Notes: a model not told the origin generated them from the letters alone. A DNA stretch of 64,000 bases from Mesonia aestuariivivens (GCF_019311235.1 NZ_JAHWDF010000001.1:124001-188000); one strand, 5' to 3'; positions 1 to 9,319 are shown, counted from the stretch's first letter. Numbers and translations: made by a program.

Positions 1-108
1 AATTTCTAATGAATCGTAAATCTTTGGTAATTTAGCGTTCTCTGTGTTAAACTCAACGTCAACAACAGGGCCAATAATTTGTGCAACTTTACCTGTAACT
101 TTAGACAT
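1..108 (-). CDS. atpD: ATP synthase F1 beta subunit, N-terminal fragment (partial)
   Basis: The first 36 codons of a minus-strand gene that runs off the left edge. The product starts MSKVTGKVAQIIGPVVDVEF, the characteristic first beta strand of the beta-barrel domain of the F1-ATPase beta subunit (catalytic subunit of ATP synthase). The ATG lies at 106-108, about 60 bp below a -7 box at 170-177, so the gene seems to have its own promoter after glmS. Only the N-terminus is visible, so nucleotide-binding motifs cannot be checked. Confidence 0.9.
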   Translation of the reverse strand, partial: MSKVTGKVAQIIGPVVDVEFNTENAKLPKIYDSLEI

Positions 109-169
109 TATCTAATTGTTTAATTTATAGTTTGTAATCTAGAAAAAAGAGACTTACTTTTTTCGGCTG

Positions 170-177
170 CAAAGATA
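170..177 (-). promoter_or_regulatory. -7 box for atpD
   Basis: On the minus strand this reads TATCTTTG, an exact match to the Bacteroidota sigma-A -7 consensus TAnnTTTG. It lies about 60 bp upstream of the atpD start, in the gap after glmS. No clear TTG -33 element was seen at the expected spacing. Confidence 0.5.
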
Positions 178-235
178 GGTTATTTTTATTAAATAATTTC
201 CTCTAAATTTTGAAAAATATTTTGGAAAACAAACC

Positions 236-2083
236 TTATTCTACAGTAACCGATTTAGCAAGATTCCTAGGTTGATCTACATTTTTACCTAACATTAAGG
301 CTATATGGTACGAAAGCAGTTGTAATGGAATCGTGGTGAGTAAAGGCGTAAATGCTTCTACCGTATCTGGCACCTCAATTACATAATCTGCTAAATTTCT
401 TACTTCTTCGTCTCCTTCGGTAACAATTCCAATAATTTTACCGTTTCTTGATTTTATTTCTTGAATGTTACTAATTACCTTTTCGTAATGCCCTTTTCTG
501 GTAGCAATTACAACAACAGGCATCATCTCATCAATAAGAGCAATAGGGCCGTGTTTCATTTCTGCAGCGGGATAACCTTCTGCATGTATATATGAAATTT
601 CTTTTAACTTTAAAGCGCCTTCTAACGCTACTGGAAAATTAGAGCCTCTACCTAAATATAAAAAGTTGGAAGCATCTTTATATTTTTCAGCGACTTTGGT
701 AATATGATCGTTCGATTTTAAAGCTTTTTCGATTTTACCTGGGATAAGTTCTAATTCTCTTAAGTAGAGATGAAAATCTGAATTACTAATAGTGCCTTTT
801 TCTTTGGCTAATTTAAGTGCTATTAAGCTTAAAACTGTAATTTGTGTAGTAAATGCTTTTGTAGAAGCAACACCAATTTCTGGTCCTGCGTGAGTGTAAG
901 CGCCAGCGTTTGTTTCTCTTGAAATGGAAGAGCCTACGACATTACAAACTCCAAATACAAAAGCTCCTTTTTCTTTAGCTAACTTTATAGCAGCCATCGT
1001 ATCTGCAGTTTCTCCAGATTGAGAAATAGCAATCACGATATCGTCTTTGTATATTACAGGGTTTCTATATCTAAATTCTGAAGCGTATTCTACTTCTACA
1101 GGAATTCTTGCAAGATCTTCAAAGATATATTCTGCCACTAAACCAGCATGCCAAGAGGTTCCGCAGGCAACAATTAAAATTCTACGTGCATTTAAGAATT
1201 TACTTAAGTTATCATCTACACCAGCCATTCTAATAATGCCTTTATCTACTAACATTCTTCCTCTATAGGTATCTGTAATAGCATCTGGTTGTTCGTAGAT
1301 TTCTTTAAGCATAAAATGATCGTAACCATTTTTTTCTATCTGTTCTAAATTAAGTTTTAATTTTTGAACATAAGGATCTACAAGAGAATCATTTTTAATT
1401 TCTCTAACTTTTATCCCTTTTCCTCTTCTTACGATCGCCATTTCCCCATCTTCTAAATAGATAGCAGAACTAGTGTACTCAATAAAAGGAGAGGCGTCAG
1501 AAGCTATAAAAAATTCATCTTCACCAACACCAATAGCTAACGGACTACCTAAGCGCGCAACAACAAGTTCATCTGGTTTTTTCTTATCAAAAACGGTAAT
1601 TGCATAAGCGCCAATAGTTTGGTTTAAGGCAATTTGTACCGCTTTTCCTAATTTTACTCCTTCTTTTAACTGAACGTCTTCAATAAGGTTTACTAAAACT
1701 TCGGTATCTGTATCTGATTGAAACTCATAACCTCGTTTAATTAATTCTTTTTTGATCGTATCGTAATTTTCAATTATTCCATTATGAATAATTACTAAAT
1801 CACCAGAATTAGAATAATGAGGATGAGAATTTACATCATTGGGTACACCATGAGTAGCCCATCTTGTATGACCAATACCTACTGTACCTTCAGTTGAAAT
1901 TTCGTTTTCAAGTTTATCTTTTAAATCGGCTACTTTGCCTTTTGTTTTGCTTAGTTTTAAGTCTTTGCCGTCATATAAAGCAATACCCGCACTATCATAA
2001 CCACGATATTCAAGTCTTTGTAATCCTTTTAAAACTATAGGATAAGCTTCTCTGTGGCCTATATAGCCTACGATTCCACACAT
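236..2083 (-). CDS. glmS: Glutamine--fructose-6-phosphate aminotransferase (isomerizing)
   Basis: Makes glucosamine-6-phosphate from fructose-6-phosphate and glutamine, the entry step to UDP-GlcNAc for peptidoglycan and LPS. The protein has 615 residues (E. coli about 609). It begins MCGIVGYIG with Cys2 as the glutaminase nucleophile once Met is removed; the class II glutaminase domain covers roughly residues 1-220. Two SIS sugar-isomerase domains follow (first near the ACGTSWHA motif around residue 310, second from about 460), and it ends in the family-typical PRNLAKSVTVE. It is the last gene of a minus-strand operon, 10 bp after the DUF4270 lipoprotein gene. No glmS ribozyme is expected or seen upstream. 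Confidence 0.97.
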   Translation of the reverse strand: MCGIVGYIGHREAYPIVLKGLQRLEYRGYDSAGIALYDGKDLKLSKTKGKVADLKDKLENEISTEGTVGIGHTRWATHGVPNDVNSHPHYSNSGDLVIIHNGIIENYDTIKKELIKRGYEFQSDTDTEVLVNLIEDVQLKEGVKLGKAVQIALNQTIGAYAITVFDKKKPDELVVARLGSPLAIGVGEDEFFIASDASPFIEYTSSAIYLEDGEMAIVRRGKGIKVREIKNDSLVDPYVQKLKLNLEQIEKNGYDHFMLKEIYEQPDAITDTYRGRMLVDKGIIRMAGVDDNLSKFLNARRILIVACGTSWHAGLVAEYIFEDLARIPVEVEYASEFRYRNPVIYKDDIVIAISQSGETADTMAAIKLAKEKGAFVFGVCNVVGSSISRETNAGAYTHAGPEIGVASTKAFTTQITVLSLIALKLAKEKGTISNSDFHLYLRELELIPGKIEKALKSNDHITKVAEKYKDASNFLYLGRGSNFPVALEGALKLKEISYIHAEGYPAAEMKHGPIALIDEMMPVVVIATRKGHYEKVISNIQEIKSRNGKIIGIVTEGDEEVRNLADYVIEVPDTVEAFTPLLTTIPLQLLSYHIALMLGKNVDQPRNLAKSVTVE

Positions 2084-2093
2084 AATTTCTAAG

Positions 2094-3626
2094 TTATTCT
2101 GGTTGAGTGTAAAAAATATTTAATTTTAGTTTTTTTGCTGGCGCTGCTGCTTCGGTTCCAAACAAAACAGTTCCTCTTGGCGTTAAAACTTGAGCTTGAG
2201 GGATGTTTTTTAATTCATCCTGAGGATTTTCAAATTTGCCTTTTGTGGTTGCTGTAAGATTAACATTTGATGAAACTGAAATTCCTAATTTCGTATTGGT
2301 AGAATCTCTTTTTATAATGTTACTTACTAAGCCTGTGATTCTAAGTTTATAATACCTGTTTCCATTTTCATCTTTTGTTAATGGTCCTAAATGTATAATA
2401 TTAGAAATTGAAGGGCTTGCCTCATTTTTAGTATAGTCGTTCGTGTAATCTAACAATACTTTATTATTATTGATATCGTAAACAAATATTCTGTTAGGTT
2501 GTAAGTTGTCGTCTGCCACTTGTTCATCATTTACATATAGCGTTAAATTGGCTTCATTTACGAGCCAGTTTAAACTTCTAATCGAATCTAATTGCGCTTG
2601 ATTAGTGAATAAATCCACTACTGCCATAGAACCAGCTCCTCCTTTTAAATACAAGTTATTATCGTTAGGTACTTGTTGGTACTCACTGTCAAATACATTA
2701 AAAGTATTGTTACCAAAGTTTAATTTAAACTCTCTTTGAACACGACTTTCTGATGTATTAGATACTGTGGTGGTGTAATAAAGAGTAATGTTGGCTTCAC
2801 TTGATCTAAAGTTAAGTAAGCTCATATTACCATCGTCGTTAATGCTTTCAGTTTTGAAATACAAACCTCTAAAATAGTTGGTAAAATTATTGTTGCTGCT
2901 TAATTCTGGACTGCCTTGACGATCTAATATTAAACTTTCAAAATCTTCATTGGATAACTTCACCCTTAATTTAGGAGCAGATCTTGTGATTTGAGTAGCG
3001 TTTTCTTCGCTCTCACTAGCAACTTCTGACGTTATTATTTCTACAGGTGAAGGTTTAAAATTTTCTAGCGTTAATAAAGCTTCAGCACCATGATTTTCCT
3101 CAAATGTATTGAACTGATTTGAATAATAATCTTGTGCTTCAAAATCATTGTCCGGATCTATACTTCTAATAAAATAGTTGTTTCTGTAAATGGAAAGATT
3201 AATAGGAGCATCACCATAGATACTATCTAGTTGATAAGTAGTTTTATTGCCGTTAACTCCTGTGGCTGTACTGTAATAAGGAATGGTTAGTACCACACTA
3301 TCCATTTCGGGATTATCTCCAAAATTAGGATTTGCGCTATTTAAGGTGAGCTGGCTAACCACATTAGAGGTCAATTTTCCGTAATTAGGGGCGTTGTAAA
3401 CTCCTAACAGGAAACTATTTAGACTATTGGTTTGAGCTCCCTTAATTTTAATAGTTTTTGCCTCAATTTGAGAACTATCAAATAATAAAGCGTTAAAGTT
3501 ATTGTTATCTACTAAGCTAGATCCAACTTCACTAAAATCTTCTTCACACGCTGTAAAAAGAGAAACTACGATGGCTAATGCAGCTAAGTAGTTATATTTT
3601 TTTGCAGCTTTCCATTCTCTTTTCAT
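2094..3626 (-). CDS. DUF4270 family lipoprotein
   Basis: A 510-residue predicted lipoprotein: a basic N-terminus, a hydrophobic stretch, and a lipobox FTAC near residue 27 followed by acidic residues, which in Bacteroidota often accompany export to the outer membrane. The rest is rich in Asn, Ser and Thr and in beta-forming segments. Content and context match DUF4270, which in Flavobacteriia sits between a glycogen-synthase-like gene and glmS. It lies 5 bp after the former and 10 bp before the latter, so the three are probably co-transcribed. The function is unknown; a role in envelope carbohydrate metabolism is a guess from the neighbours. Confidence 0.8.
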   Translation of the reverse strand: MKREWKAAKKYNYLAALAIVVSLFTACEEDFSEVGSSLVDNNNFNALLFDSSQIEAKTIKIKGAQTNSLNSFLLGVYNAPNYGKLTSNVVSQLTLNSANPNFGDNPEMDSVVLTIPYYSTATGVNGNKTTYQLDSIYGDAPINLSIYRNNYFIRSIDPDNDFEAQDYYSNQFNTFEENHGAEALLTLENFKPSPVEIITSEVASESEENATQITRSAPKLRVKLSNEDFESLILDRQGSPELSSNNNFTNYFRGLYFKTESINDDGNMSLLNFRSSEANITLYYTTTVSNTSESRVQREFKLNFGNNTFNVFDSEYQQVPNDNNLYLKGGAGSMAVVDLFTNQAQLDSIRSLNWLVNEANLTLYVNDEQVADDNLQPNRIFVYDINNNKVLLDYTNDYTKNEASPSISNIIHLGPLTKDENGNRYYKLRITGLVSNIIKRDSTNTKLGISVSSNVNLTATTKGKFENPQDELKNIPQAQVLTPRGTVLFGTEAAAPAKKLKLNIFYTQPE

Positions 3627-3631
3627 ATAAA

Positions 3632-4453
3632 TTAATCTTCTTTTTCGTTTAAAACTTCTTGGGTGTAAAAATCTTGATAAGCTTGACCAAATTCTTCTTT
3701 AGATTTAAAAGTTAATTTTGGTTTATCTATGTTATCTATATAAGTTTTTAATTCTTCTGGTATTTCTGCACTTCCTTGTATAATCGCATCAGAATTATCT
3801 ATTGCCGTTTTCATGATGTTTTCATAATTTGGCGTGGCTAAATGTGCTACGGTATCATCTTCTAAACCATCAAAAAGCACCTTTTTTTGCATTTCTTCAT
3901 CTAAAGTTTCATCGAAACCTTTACTATAAACAGAGGTCACAATTTTAGAATTTTTAAATAATGGCTCATTGCCATAATAATTTCTAAGGTAAAGAGGAAG
4001 TAGTGACGCTAACCACCCGTGAACATGTATTATATCTGGAGACCAGTTTAATTTTTTTACAGTTTCAATAACACCTTTAGCGAAGAAAATAGCTCTTTCA
4101 TCATTATCGTCAAATAAATTACCATCTTCATCTGTAAAAGTAGCTTTTCGCTTAAAATAATCTTCATTATCAATAAAGTAAACTTGCATACGCTCTTTGG
4201 GTATAGATGCTACTTTTATAATTAGTGGCATATCCAAATCGTTGATAACCAAATTCATTCCAGACAATCTAATTACTTCATGTAATTGATGACGTCTTTC
4301 ATTAATATTTCCAAATCGAGGCATAAAAATACGTATTTGACCTCCTTGGCTGTTCACCATTCTTGGTGCCTCAAAAGACATGGAGGAAATTTCTGTTTCC
4401 GGTAAATAAGGAATAACTTCTGATGATACGTACAAAATGCGCTTATCTTTCAT
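3632..4453 (-). CDS. Glycogen/starch synthase N-terminal-domain-like protein (short GlgA homologue)
   Basis: The 273-residue product resembles only the N-terminal Rossmann half of GT5 glycogen synthases: it opens KRILYVSSEVIPYLPE and carries IIHVHGW in place of the usual HAHDWH segment. Full GlgA has about 480 residues; the whole C-terminal nucleotide-sugar domain is absent. The KTGGLAD glucan-binding motif near the N-terminus is replaced by PETEISS. The open frame extends 37 codons further upstream, but the ATG at 4453 is chosen because it gives the family N-terminus and lies just below a -7 box (4498-4505), while the longer form would run into panC. It heads the operon with DUF4270 and glmS. 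It is probably not a normal glycogen synthase. Confidence 0.75.
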   Translation of the reverse strand: MKDKRILYVSSEVIPYLPETEISSMSFEAPRMVNSQGGQIRIFMPRFGNINERRHQLHEVIRLSGMNLVINDLDMPLIIKVASIPKERMQVYFIDNEDYFKRKATFTDEDGNLFDDNDERAIFFAKGVIETVKKLNWSPDIIHVHGWLASLLPLYLRNYYGNEPLFKNSKIVTSVYSKGFDETLDEEMQKKVLFDGLEDDTVAHLATPNYENIMKTAIDNSDAIIQGSAEIPEELKTYIDNIDKPKLTFKSKEEFGQAYQDFYTQEVLNEKED

Positions 4454-4497
4454 AAAATGTTGTACTCTTAGTATTAATATTAACGATAAAAAACAGG

Positions 4498-4505
4498 CAA
4501 AATTA
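4498..4505 (-). promoter_or_regulatory. -7 box for the glgA-like/DUF4270/glmS operon
   Basis: Reads TAATTTTG on the minus strand, matching TAnnTTTG, 45 bp from the chosen start at 4453. It supports that start over the longer open frame. Confidence 0.45.
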
Positions 4506-4536
4506 CAAAAATTTATGCAGTTTGCTACTATTGTAT

Positions 4537-4544
4537 TAATTTTG
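4537..4544 (+). promoter_or_regulatory. -7 box for panC
   Basis: Reads TAATTTTG on the plus strand, 22 bp upstream of the panC TTG start. It is the same octamer as the divergent box at 4498-4505, giving a compact back-to-back promoter pair. No well-spaced -33 TTG was recognised. Confidence 0.45.
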
Positions 4545-4565
4545 CGCCGTTTAAAATAAATCACT

Positions 4566-5420
4566 TTGCAAGTATATCAAGATAAACAGGGTCTTCAAGC
4601 AGCAATTGTTGGACTTAAAAAAAAATCAAAAATTGTGGGTTTAGTGCCTACTATGGGAGCTTTGCATGAAGGTCACCTCTCTTTGGTTGAACAGGCGCAT
4701 CAAGTATGTGATGCTATTGTGGTAAGTATTTTTGTAAACCCAACGCAGTTTAATAATGCGTCAGATTTAGAGAAATATCCACGAACTTTAGAAGATGATT
4801 TAGCTCTTTTAGAAAAAAACTATAAAAATCTTATCATTTTTGCCCCTCAAGAAAATGAAATTTACGGCGAAGAAATAACTTCTGAAAAGTTTAATTTTGG
4901 AAATTTGGCTTTTCAAATGGAGGGTAAGTTTAGAGATGGCCATTTTGATGGTGTGGGCACTATTTTAAAAAGACTTTTTGATATTGTTCGACCAGACAAA
5001 GCTTTTTTTGGTGAGAAAGATTTTCAGCAACTCTTAATAGTAAAAAAATTAGTTCAATTAACTCAGCAAGAAGTTGAAGTAATTGGCTGCCCTATTAGCA
5101 GAGAAAATAACGGACTAGCAAGAAGCTCTAGAAATAAGCGGCTAACAGCTACAGAAATAGAAAAAGCGGGGTTTATCTATGAAATTTTAAAGAAAGCTGA
5201 AAAAAAATTTGGCACAAAAGATGCTCTATTAGTAAAGCAAGAAATGGAAGAGCATTTTAAAAATTCACAAGATTTTCTAGATTTAGAATATTTTGAAATT
5301 TCAGATGCTGAAACGCTAAAACCTATTAGCGAAGGTTTTGATCATCGTAAAAAATATCGAGCATTTGTCGCAGCTTATGCAAATGATGTAAGGTTAATTG
5401 ATAATATTGCACTAAATTAA
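4566..5420 (+). CDS. panC: Pantothenate synthetase
   Basis: Condenses pantoate and beta-alanine with ATP to form pantothenate in coenzyme A synthesis. The 284-residue protein has the adenylating-synthetase HxGH motif (PTMGALHEGHLSL, near residue 30), FGEKDFQQL in the middle and the SSRNKRL segment that corresponds to the KMSKS-like loop. The start is TTG at 4566, only about 20 bp from the presumed -7 box; there is no in-frame ATG nearer the family N-terminus. panD follows after 29 bp, so the last two steps of pantothenate synthesis are adjacent. Confidence 0.96.
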   Translation: MQVYQDKQGLQAAIVGLKKKSKIVGLVPTMGALHEGHLSLVEQAHQVCDAIVVSIFVNPTQFNNASDLEKYPRTLEDDLALLEKNYKNLIIFAPQENEIYGEEITSEKFNFGNLAFQMEGKFRDGHFDGVGTILKRLFDIVRPDKAFFGEKDFQQLLIVKKLVQLTQQEVEVIGCPISRENNGLARSSRNKRLTATEIEKAGFIYEILKKAEKKFGTKDALLVKQEMEEHFKNSQDFLDLEYFEISDAETLKPISEGFDHRKKYRAFVAAYANDVRLIDNIALN

Positions 5421-5449
5421 AAACTAGCACGAGTTCTAAAAAATAAAAA

Positions 5450-5800
5450 ATGCATATACACGTTGTAAAATCTAAGATTCATCGCGTAAAAGTTACTGGC
5501 GCAGATCTTAATTATATTGGAAGCATTACTATAGATGAAGATCTTATGGATGCCGCAAATATAATTGAAGGAGAGAAAGTTCAAATTGTAAATAATAACA
5601 ATGGTGAACGTTTAGAAACTTACGCCATACCCGGACCTAGAAATACTGGAGAAATTACGCTTAATGGTGCTGCTGCAAGAAAGGTAGCTAAAGGTGATGT
5701 ACTTATTTTAATCACTTATGCTATGATGCCTATAGAAGAAGCAAAAAAGTTTAAGCCAGCGATTCTTTTTCCTAATGAAGAAAATAACCTTTTAAATTAA
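5450..5800 (+). CDS. panD: Aspartate 1-decarboxylase
   Basis: Makes beta-alanine from aspartate for pantothenate. The 116-residue proenzyme matches the usual length and carries the self-cleavage site in YIGSITID, where Gly24-Ser25 is cut to form the pyruvoyl group on Ser25. Other conserved parts are [20 protein letters not shown] and ITYAMM. It lies downstream of panC, and the next gene starts directly after its stop codon, suggesting translational coupling. Confidence 0.97.
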   Translation: MHIHVVKSKIHRVKVTGADLNYIGSITIDEDLMDAANIIEGEKVQIVNNNNGERLETYAIPGPRNTGEITLNGAAARKVAKGDVLILITYAMMPIEEAKKFKPAILFPNEENNLLN

Positions 5801-6769
5801 TTGAGTAAAAAGGTTTTTATAAAAAGTTTAAAAGTTATACTCCCACTAGTGTTGGGAGTTTTTTTCGTTTACTATTCATATACTAGTGCAACCCCGCAAG
5901 AGAGAACTATTTTGTGGCAAAATATAATAAAAGTTAATCCAATTTGGATTGCTCTTTCTATGTTATTTGGAGTGTTAGCTCACCTTTCTCGCGCTTATAG
6001 ATGGAAGTTTTTACTTCGACCTATGGGATACGAAATTAAGTTGTATAATAGTTTTATGGCTATTATGGCAGGTTATTTATGTAATTTAGGAATCCCAAGA
6101 TCTGGCGAAGTATTGCGGGGAGCCACCATTTCTTCTTATGAGAAAATTCCTTTTCAGAAAGCATTCGGCACCATTGTTTCTGAGCGAGTGGCAGATCTTG
6201 TTATGCTACTTTTAGTCGTTAGCACAACCTTATTGTTAAAGTACGATTTGCTTTTGTTTTTTTTCGAAACAAATCATATTAATCCGTTCTGGAGCATCTT
6301 TATTTTAATGTTTTTGATCTTCATAGGTTTTTGGTTTTTAAAATTTATTAAGAATTCTTCCAACGTAAAACTTGGTAAGCTGAAGGGTTTTGTTGTAGGT
6401 ATTTTAGAAGGTATGGTAAGCATATTCAATATGAAAAAATCATACATTTTTATACTTCATACAGTTTTTATTTGGATCATGTATGTCGCTATGTTTTGGA
6501 TCATTAAATTTGCTGTAGCGGGTACAGTAAATTTAGGTTTTTCATACATACTTATTGCTTTTGTGGTAGGTTCATTTACAATTTCATTAACCAATAGCGG
6601 TGTAGGTGTTTATCCTGTAGCAATTGGTGCTGTGCTTCTTATTTTTAACATCTCAAAGCAAGATGGCGAGGCTTTTGGTTGGTTGGTGTGGGGTACGCAA
6701 ATTATTTTAAATATAGTTTTAGGTTTATTATCTTTTCTGTTTTTGCCTATTCTTAATAAAACGAAATAA
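5801..6769 (+). CDS. Flippase-like integral membrane protein (UPF0104/LPG synthase TM-domain family)
   Basis: A 322-residue protein with seven to eight hydrophobic segments. HLSRAYRWKFLLRPMG and the GIPRSGEVLRGATIS loop are typical of the lysylphosphatidylglycerol synthase transmembrane/UPF0104 family; no aminoacyl-transferase domain is attached. Members are thought to move or modify lipids in the inner membrane, but the substrate here cannot be told. The start is TTG directly after the panD stop, giving zero spacing. The panC-panD-flippase order recurs in Flavobacteriia and implies operon membership rather than a pantothenate role. Confidence 0.8.
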   Translation: MSKKVFIKSLKVILPLVLGVFFVYYSYTSATPQERTILWQNIIKVNPIWIALSMLFGVLAHLSRAYRWKFLLRPMGYEIKLYNSFMAIMAGYLCNLGIPRSGEVLRGATISSYEKIPFQKAFGTIVSERVADLVMLLLVVSTTLLLKYDLLLFFFETNHINPFWSIFILMFLIFIGFWFLKFIKNSSNVKLGKLKGFVVGILEGMVSIFNMKKSYIFILHTVFIWIMYVAMFWIIKFAVAGTVNLGFSYILIAFVVGSFTISLTNSGVGVYPVAIGAVLLIFNISKQDGEAFGWLVWGTQIILNIVLGLLSFLFLPILNKTK

Positions 6770-6805
6770 TTTTTATAACTTGCTCTAAAATAATTTTTTA
6801 GTGTT

Positions 6806-7951
6806 ATGAAAATAAGATTATTACTCCTAGTTTTTATCTTACCTCTATTTATGTATGCTCAGCCAGAATACAAGGTTGTAGCTTCTAAAATCTTGAAACA
6901 AAAAAGAGATATAAAGATACAATTGCCAAGAAACTACTCTTCTAATACAGAAAAATCTTACCCAGTAATTTATGTGCTAGATGGTGATTATTTATTTGAA
7001 CCCGTAGCTGGTAATGTAGATTATTATAGTTATTGGGAAGATATGCCAGAAGCTATAGTGGTAGGCATAAACCAAAGAGGTTATAGAAACAAAGATGTAT
7101 TTTATGATAAAGTAAATTTTTTTCCTGCTGACACTGGAGCAGATTTTTTTGAGTTTGTAGGAATGGAGCTTATGCCTGTTATAGATAAAAATTATCGAAC
7201 AGCAAATTTTTCAATTGCTATGGGGCACGACCTTACTGCTAATTTTATAAACTATTTTCTTTTTAAAGAGAAACCATTATTTAAAGGTTATGTGAATTTA
7301 AGTCCAGATTATGCTTCAGAAATGCACGATAGAATAGCTAATTCATTAGAATTTGCGGAACAAAAAACATGGTATTATTTAGCTACCGGCTCTGAAGATG
7401 TAAATAATCTAAGAACTGATATTCTTCAGTTTCATCAAAAGATGAGCAGCCTTTCTAACGATTTGGTTCATTATTATTTTGATGATTTTGAAAATCAAAA
7501 CCATTACAACTTAGTAGGTAAAGCAATTCCTTCTGCTTTACAACAAATGTTCATCGTTTATAGACCTATTGCGCAAAAAGATTTTCGCAAACTTTCAACT
7601 AAAGAAAGTGAAAATTACTACCAATACTTAGAAAACAAATACGAGCAAATACAAGAACTTTATGGTTTGCAAATACCAGTTAGATCTAATGATATTTTAG
7701 AAATTTCTGAGCTAATTATTAAAGAAGAAAAGTGGGATCAACTAAAAGATTTGGCTAAACTTGCAGAACAAGAACATCCCGATAAAATGATAGGAAACTA
7801 TTTAATGGGAATGTATTATGAAAAAGAAGGTGATCCTAAAAGAGCGTTGAAAGAATATCAATCGGCTTATGCTAAAGAAAAAATAGCTTTTTTAGATCAA
7901 GATTATCTTATTCAAAAAATAGATCAAATTAAAGCCGATTTCGGAGATTAA
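6806..7951 (+). CDS. Esterase-fold (PF00756-type) exported protein lacking the catalytic serine
   Basis: A 381-residue protein with an N-terminal signal peptide ending near YAQ (residue 19). The alpha/beta-hydrolase body resembles the putative esterase/esterase D family: SYPVIYVLDGDYLF, then PEAIVVGINQRGYRN and a late NHYNL that could hold the His. At the nucleophile elbow, where GHSxGG is expected, the sequence is GHDLTA, with Asp142 replacing Ser. The C-terminal 100 residues look like helical TPR-type repeats (GNYLMGMYYEKEGDPKRALKEY). It may be a non-catalytic binding protein. It sits 36 bp after the flippase-like gene and 3 bp before radA. Confidence 0.75.
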   Translation: MKIRLLLLVFILPLFMYAQPEYKVVASKILKQKRDIKIQLPRNYSSNTEKSYPVIYVLDGDYLFEPVAGNVDYYSYWEDMPEAIVVGINQRGYRNKDVFYDKVNFFPADTGADFFEFVGMELMPVIDKNYRTANFSIAMGHDLTANFINYFLFKEKPLFKGYVNLSPDYASEMHDRIANSLEFAEQKTWYYLATGSEDVNNLRTDILQFHQKMSSLSNDLVHYYFDDFENQNHYNLVGKAIPSALQQMFIVYRPIAQKDFRKLSTKESENYYQYLENKYEQIQELYGLQIPVRSNDILEISELIIKEEKWDQLKDLAKLAEQEHPDKMIGNYLMGMYYEKEGDPKRALKEYQSAYAKEKIAFLDQDYLIQKIDQIKADFGD

Positions 7952-7954
7952 TAT

Positions 7955-9319
7955 ATGGCAAAAACAAAAACCACATTTTACTGTCAAAACTGTGGCGCAC
8001 AATACGCAAAATGGCAAGGTCAATGCTCTTCTTGCAAGCAGTGGAATACCATTGCAGAAGAAGTTATTCAAAAAGAAGATAAAAAAGATTGGAAGTCTCC
8101 AGCGGCAACTTCAAAAAAACGAGTTTCTAAACCCACATTGGTGAATGAAATTCAATATGAACAAGAATCACGTTATGATACTAATAACAATGAATTAAAC
8201 CGAGTTTTAGGTGGTGGATTGGTGCCTGGGTCGCTTACACTTTTGGGAGGAGAACCTGGTATTGGTAAAAGTACATTGTTACTTCAAATTTCATTAAATT
8301 TGAAGTATAAAACCCTGTATGTTTCTGGCGAAGAAAGTGCGCAGCAAATTAAAATGCGTGCCGAACGTATAAATCCACGACCTGCAAATTGTTATATATT
8401 AACCGAAACAAAAACCCAAAATATCTTTCGGCAAATTGAAGCGATCGAGCCAGAAGTGGTAATTATCGATTCCATTCAAACGCTTCATAGTGATTTTATT
8501 GAAAGTTCTCCAGGAAGTATTTCTCAAATTCGAGAATGCACCACAGAACTTATCAAGTATGCCAAAGAAACCCATACGCCAGTATTGTTAATTGGTCATA
8601 TTACCAAAGAAGGAAGTATCGCTGGGCCTAAAATTTTAGAGCATATGGTCGATACCGTGCTTCAGTTTGAAGGCGATCGTAACCATGTATATAGAATTTT
8701 ACGCGCACATAAAAACCGTTTTGGTTCTACTAACGAATTGGGTATTTATGAAATGTTGGGCGAAGGTTTGAGAGAAGTAAGTAATCCTTCAGAAATATTA
8801 ATCTCGAAAAGCGACCAAGACCTGAGTGGAACTTCGATTGCCGCTACGCTAGAAGGAATGCGTCCGTTAATGATTGAGATTCAGGCATTGGTAAGTAGTG
8901 CTGTTTACGGCACACCTCAACGATCTACCACAGGCTATAATGCCAAGCGACTAAATATGCTATTGGCGGTGCTTGAAAAGCGAGCAGGCTTTAGACTCGG
9001 TGCTAAAGATGTGTTTTTAAATATTACAGGAGGAATTTCTGTAGACGATCCAGCCATCGACTTGGCGGTGATTACCGCAATTCTATCTTCAAATGAAGAT
9101 ATTTCTATACCACGCGATATTTGTTTTGCTGCAGAAGTAGGTTTGGCAGGAGAAATAAGACCAGTGCCTAGAGCAGATCAACGTATAACAGAAGCCGAAA
9201 AATTAGGATTTGCTACCATTATGGTTTCAAAACAAGTAAAACTTCCAAAGAAAAATTTTACAATCAATATTCAAAAGGTTTCGCGAATAGAAGAGGTGGT
9301 CGAATATTTGTTTGGGTAA
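7955..9319 (+). CDS. radA: DNA repair protein RadA
   Basis: RecA-like ATPase that drives branch migration during recombinational repair. At 454 residues it has the usual length. It shows the N-terminal C4 zinc finger (C10, C13, C24, C27), the Walker A motif GGEPGIGKST at residues 98-107, the RadA signature KNRFGSTNELG, and a C-terminal Lon-protease-like domain (LNITGGISVDDPAIDLA onward). It starts 3 bp after the esterase-like gene and ends in front of two hairpins that separate it from the convergent OmpA-like gene. Confidence 0.97.
   Translation: MAKTKTTFYCQNCGAQYAKWQGQCSSCKQWNTIAEEVIQKEDKKDWKSPAATSKKRVSKPTLVNEIQYEQESRYDTNNNELNRVLGGGLVPGSLTLLGGEPGIGKSTLLLQISLNLKYKTLYVSGEESAQQIKMRAERINPRPANCYILTETKTQNIFRQIEAIEPEVVIIDSIQTLHSDFIESSPGSISQIRECTTELIKYAKETHTPVLLIGHITKEGSIAGPKILEHMVDTVLQFEGDRNHVYRILRAHKNRFGSTNELGIYEMLGEGLREVSNPSEILISKSDQDLSGTSIAATLEGMRPLMIEIQALVSSAVYGTPQRSTTGYNAKRLNMLLAVLEKRAGFRLGAKDVFLNITGGISVDDPAIDLAVITAILSSNEDISIPRDICFAAEVGLAGEIRPVPRADQRITEAEKLGFATIMVSKQVKLPKKNFTINIQKVSRIEEVVEYLFG

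Noticed and set aside
4454-4564. 37-codon N-terminal extension of the glgA-like gene
   Set aside because: It overlaps the promoter area and abuts the divergent panC start; the family N-terminus begins at the ATG at 4453.
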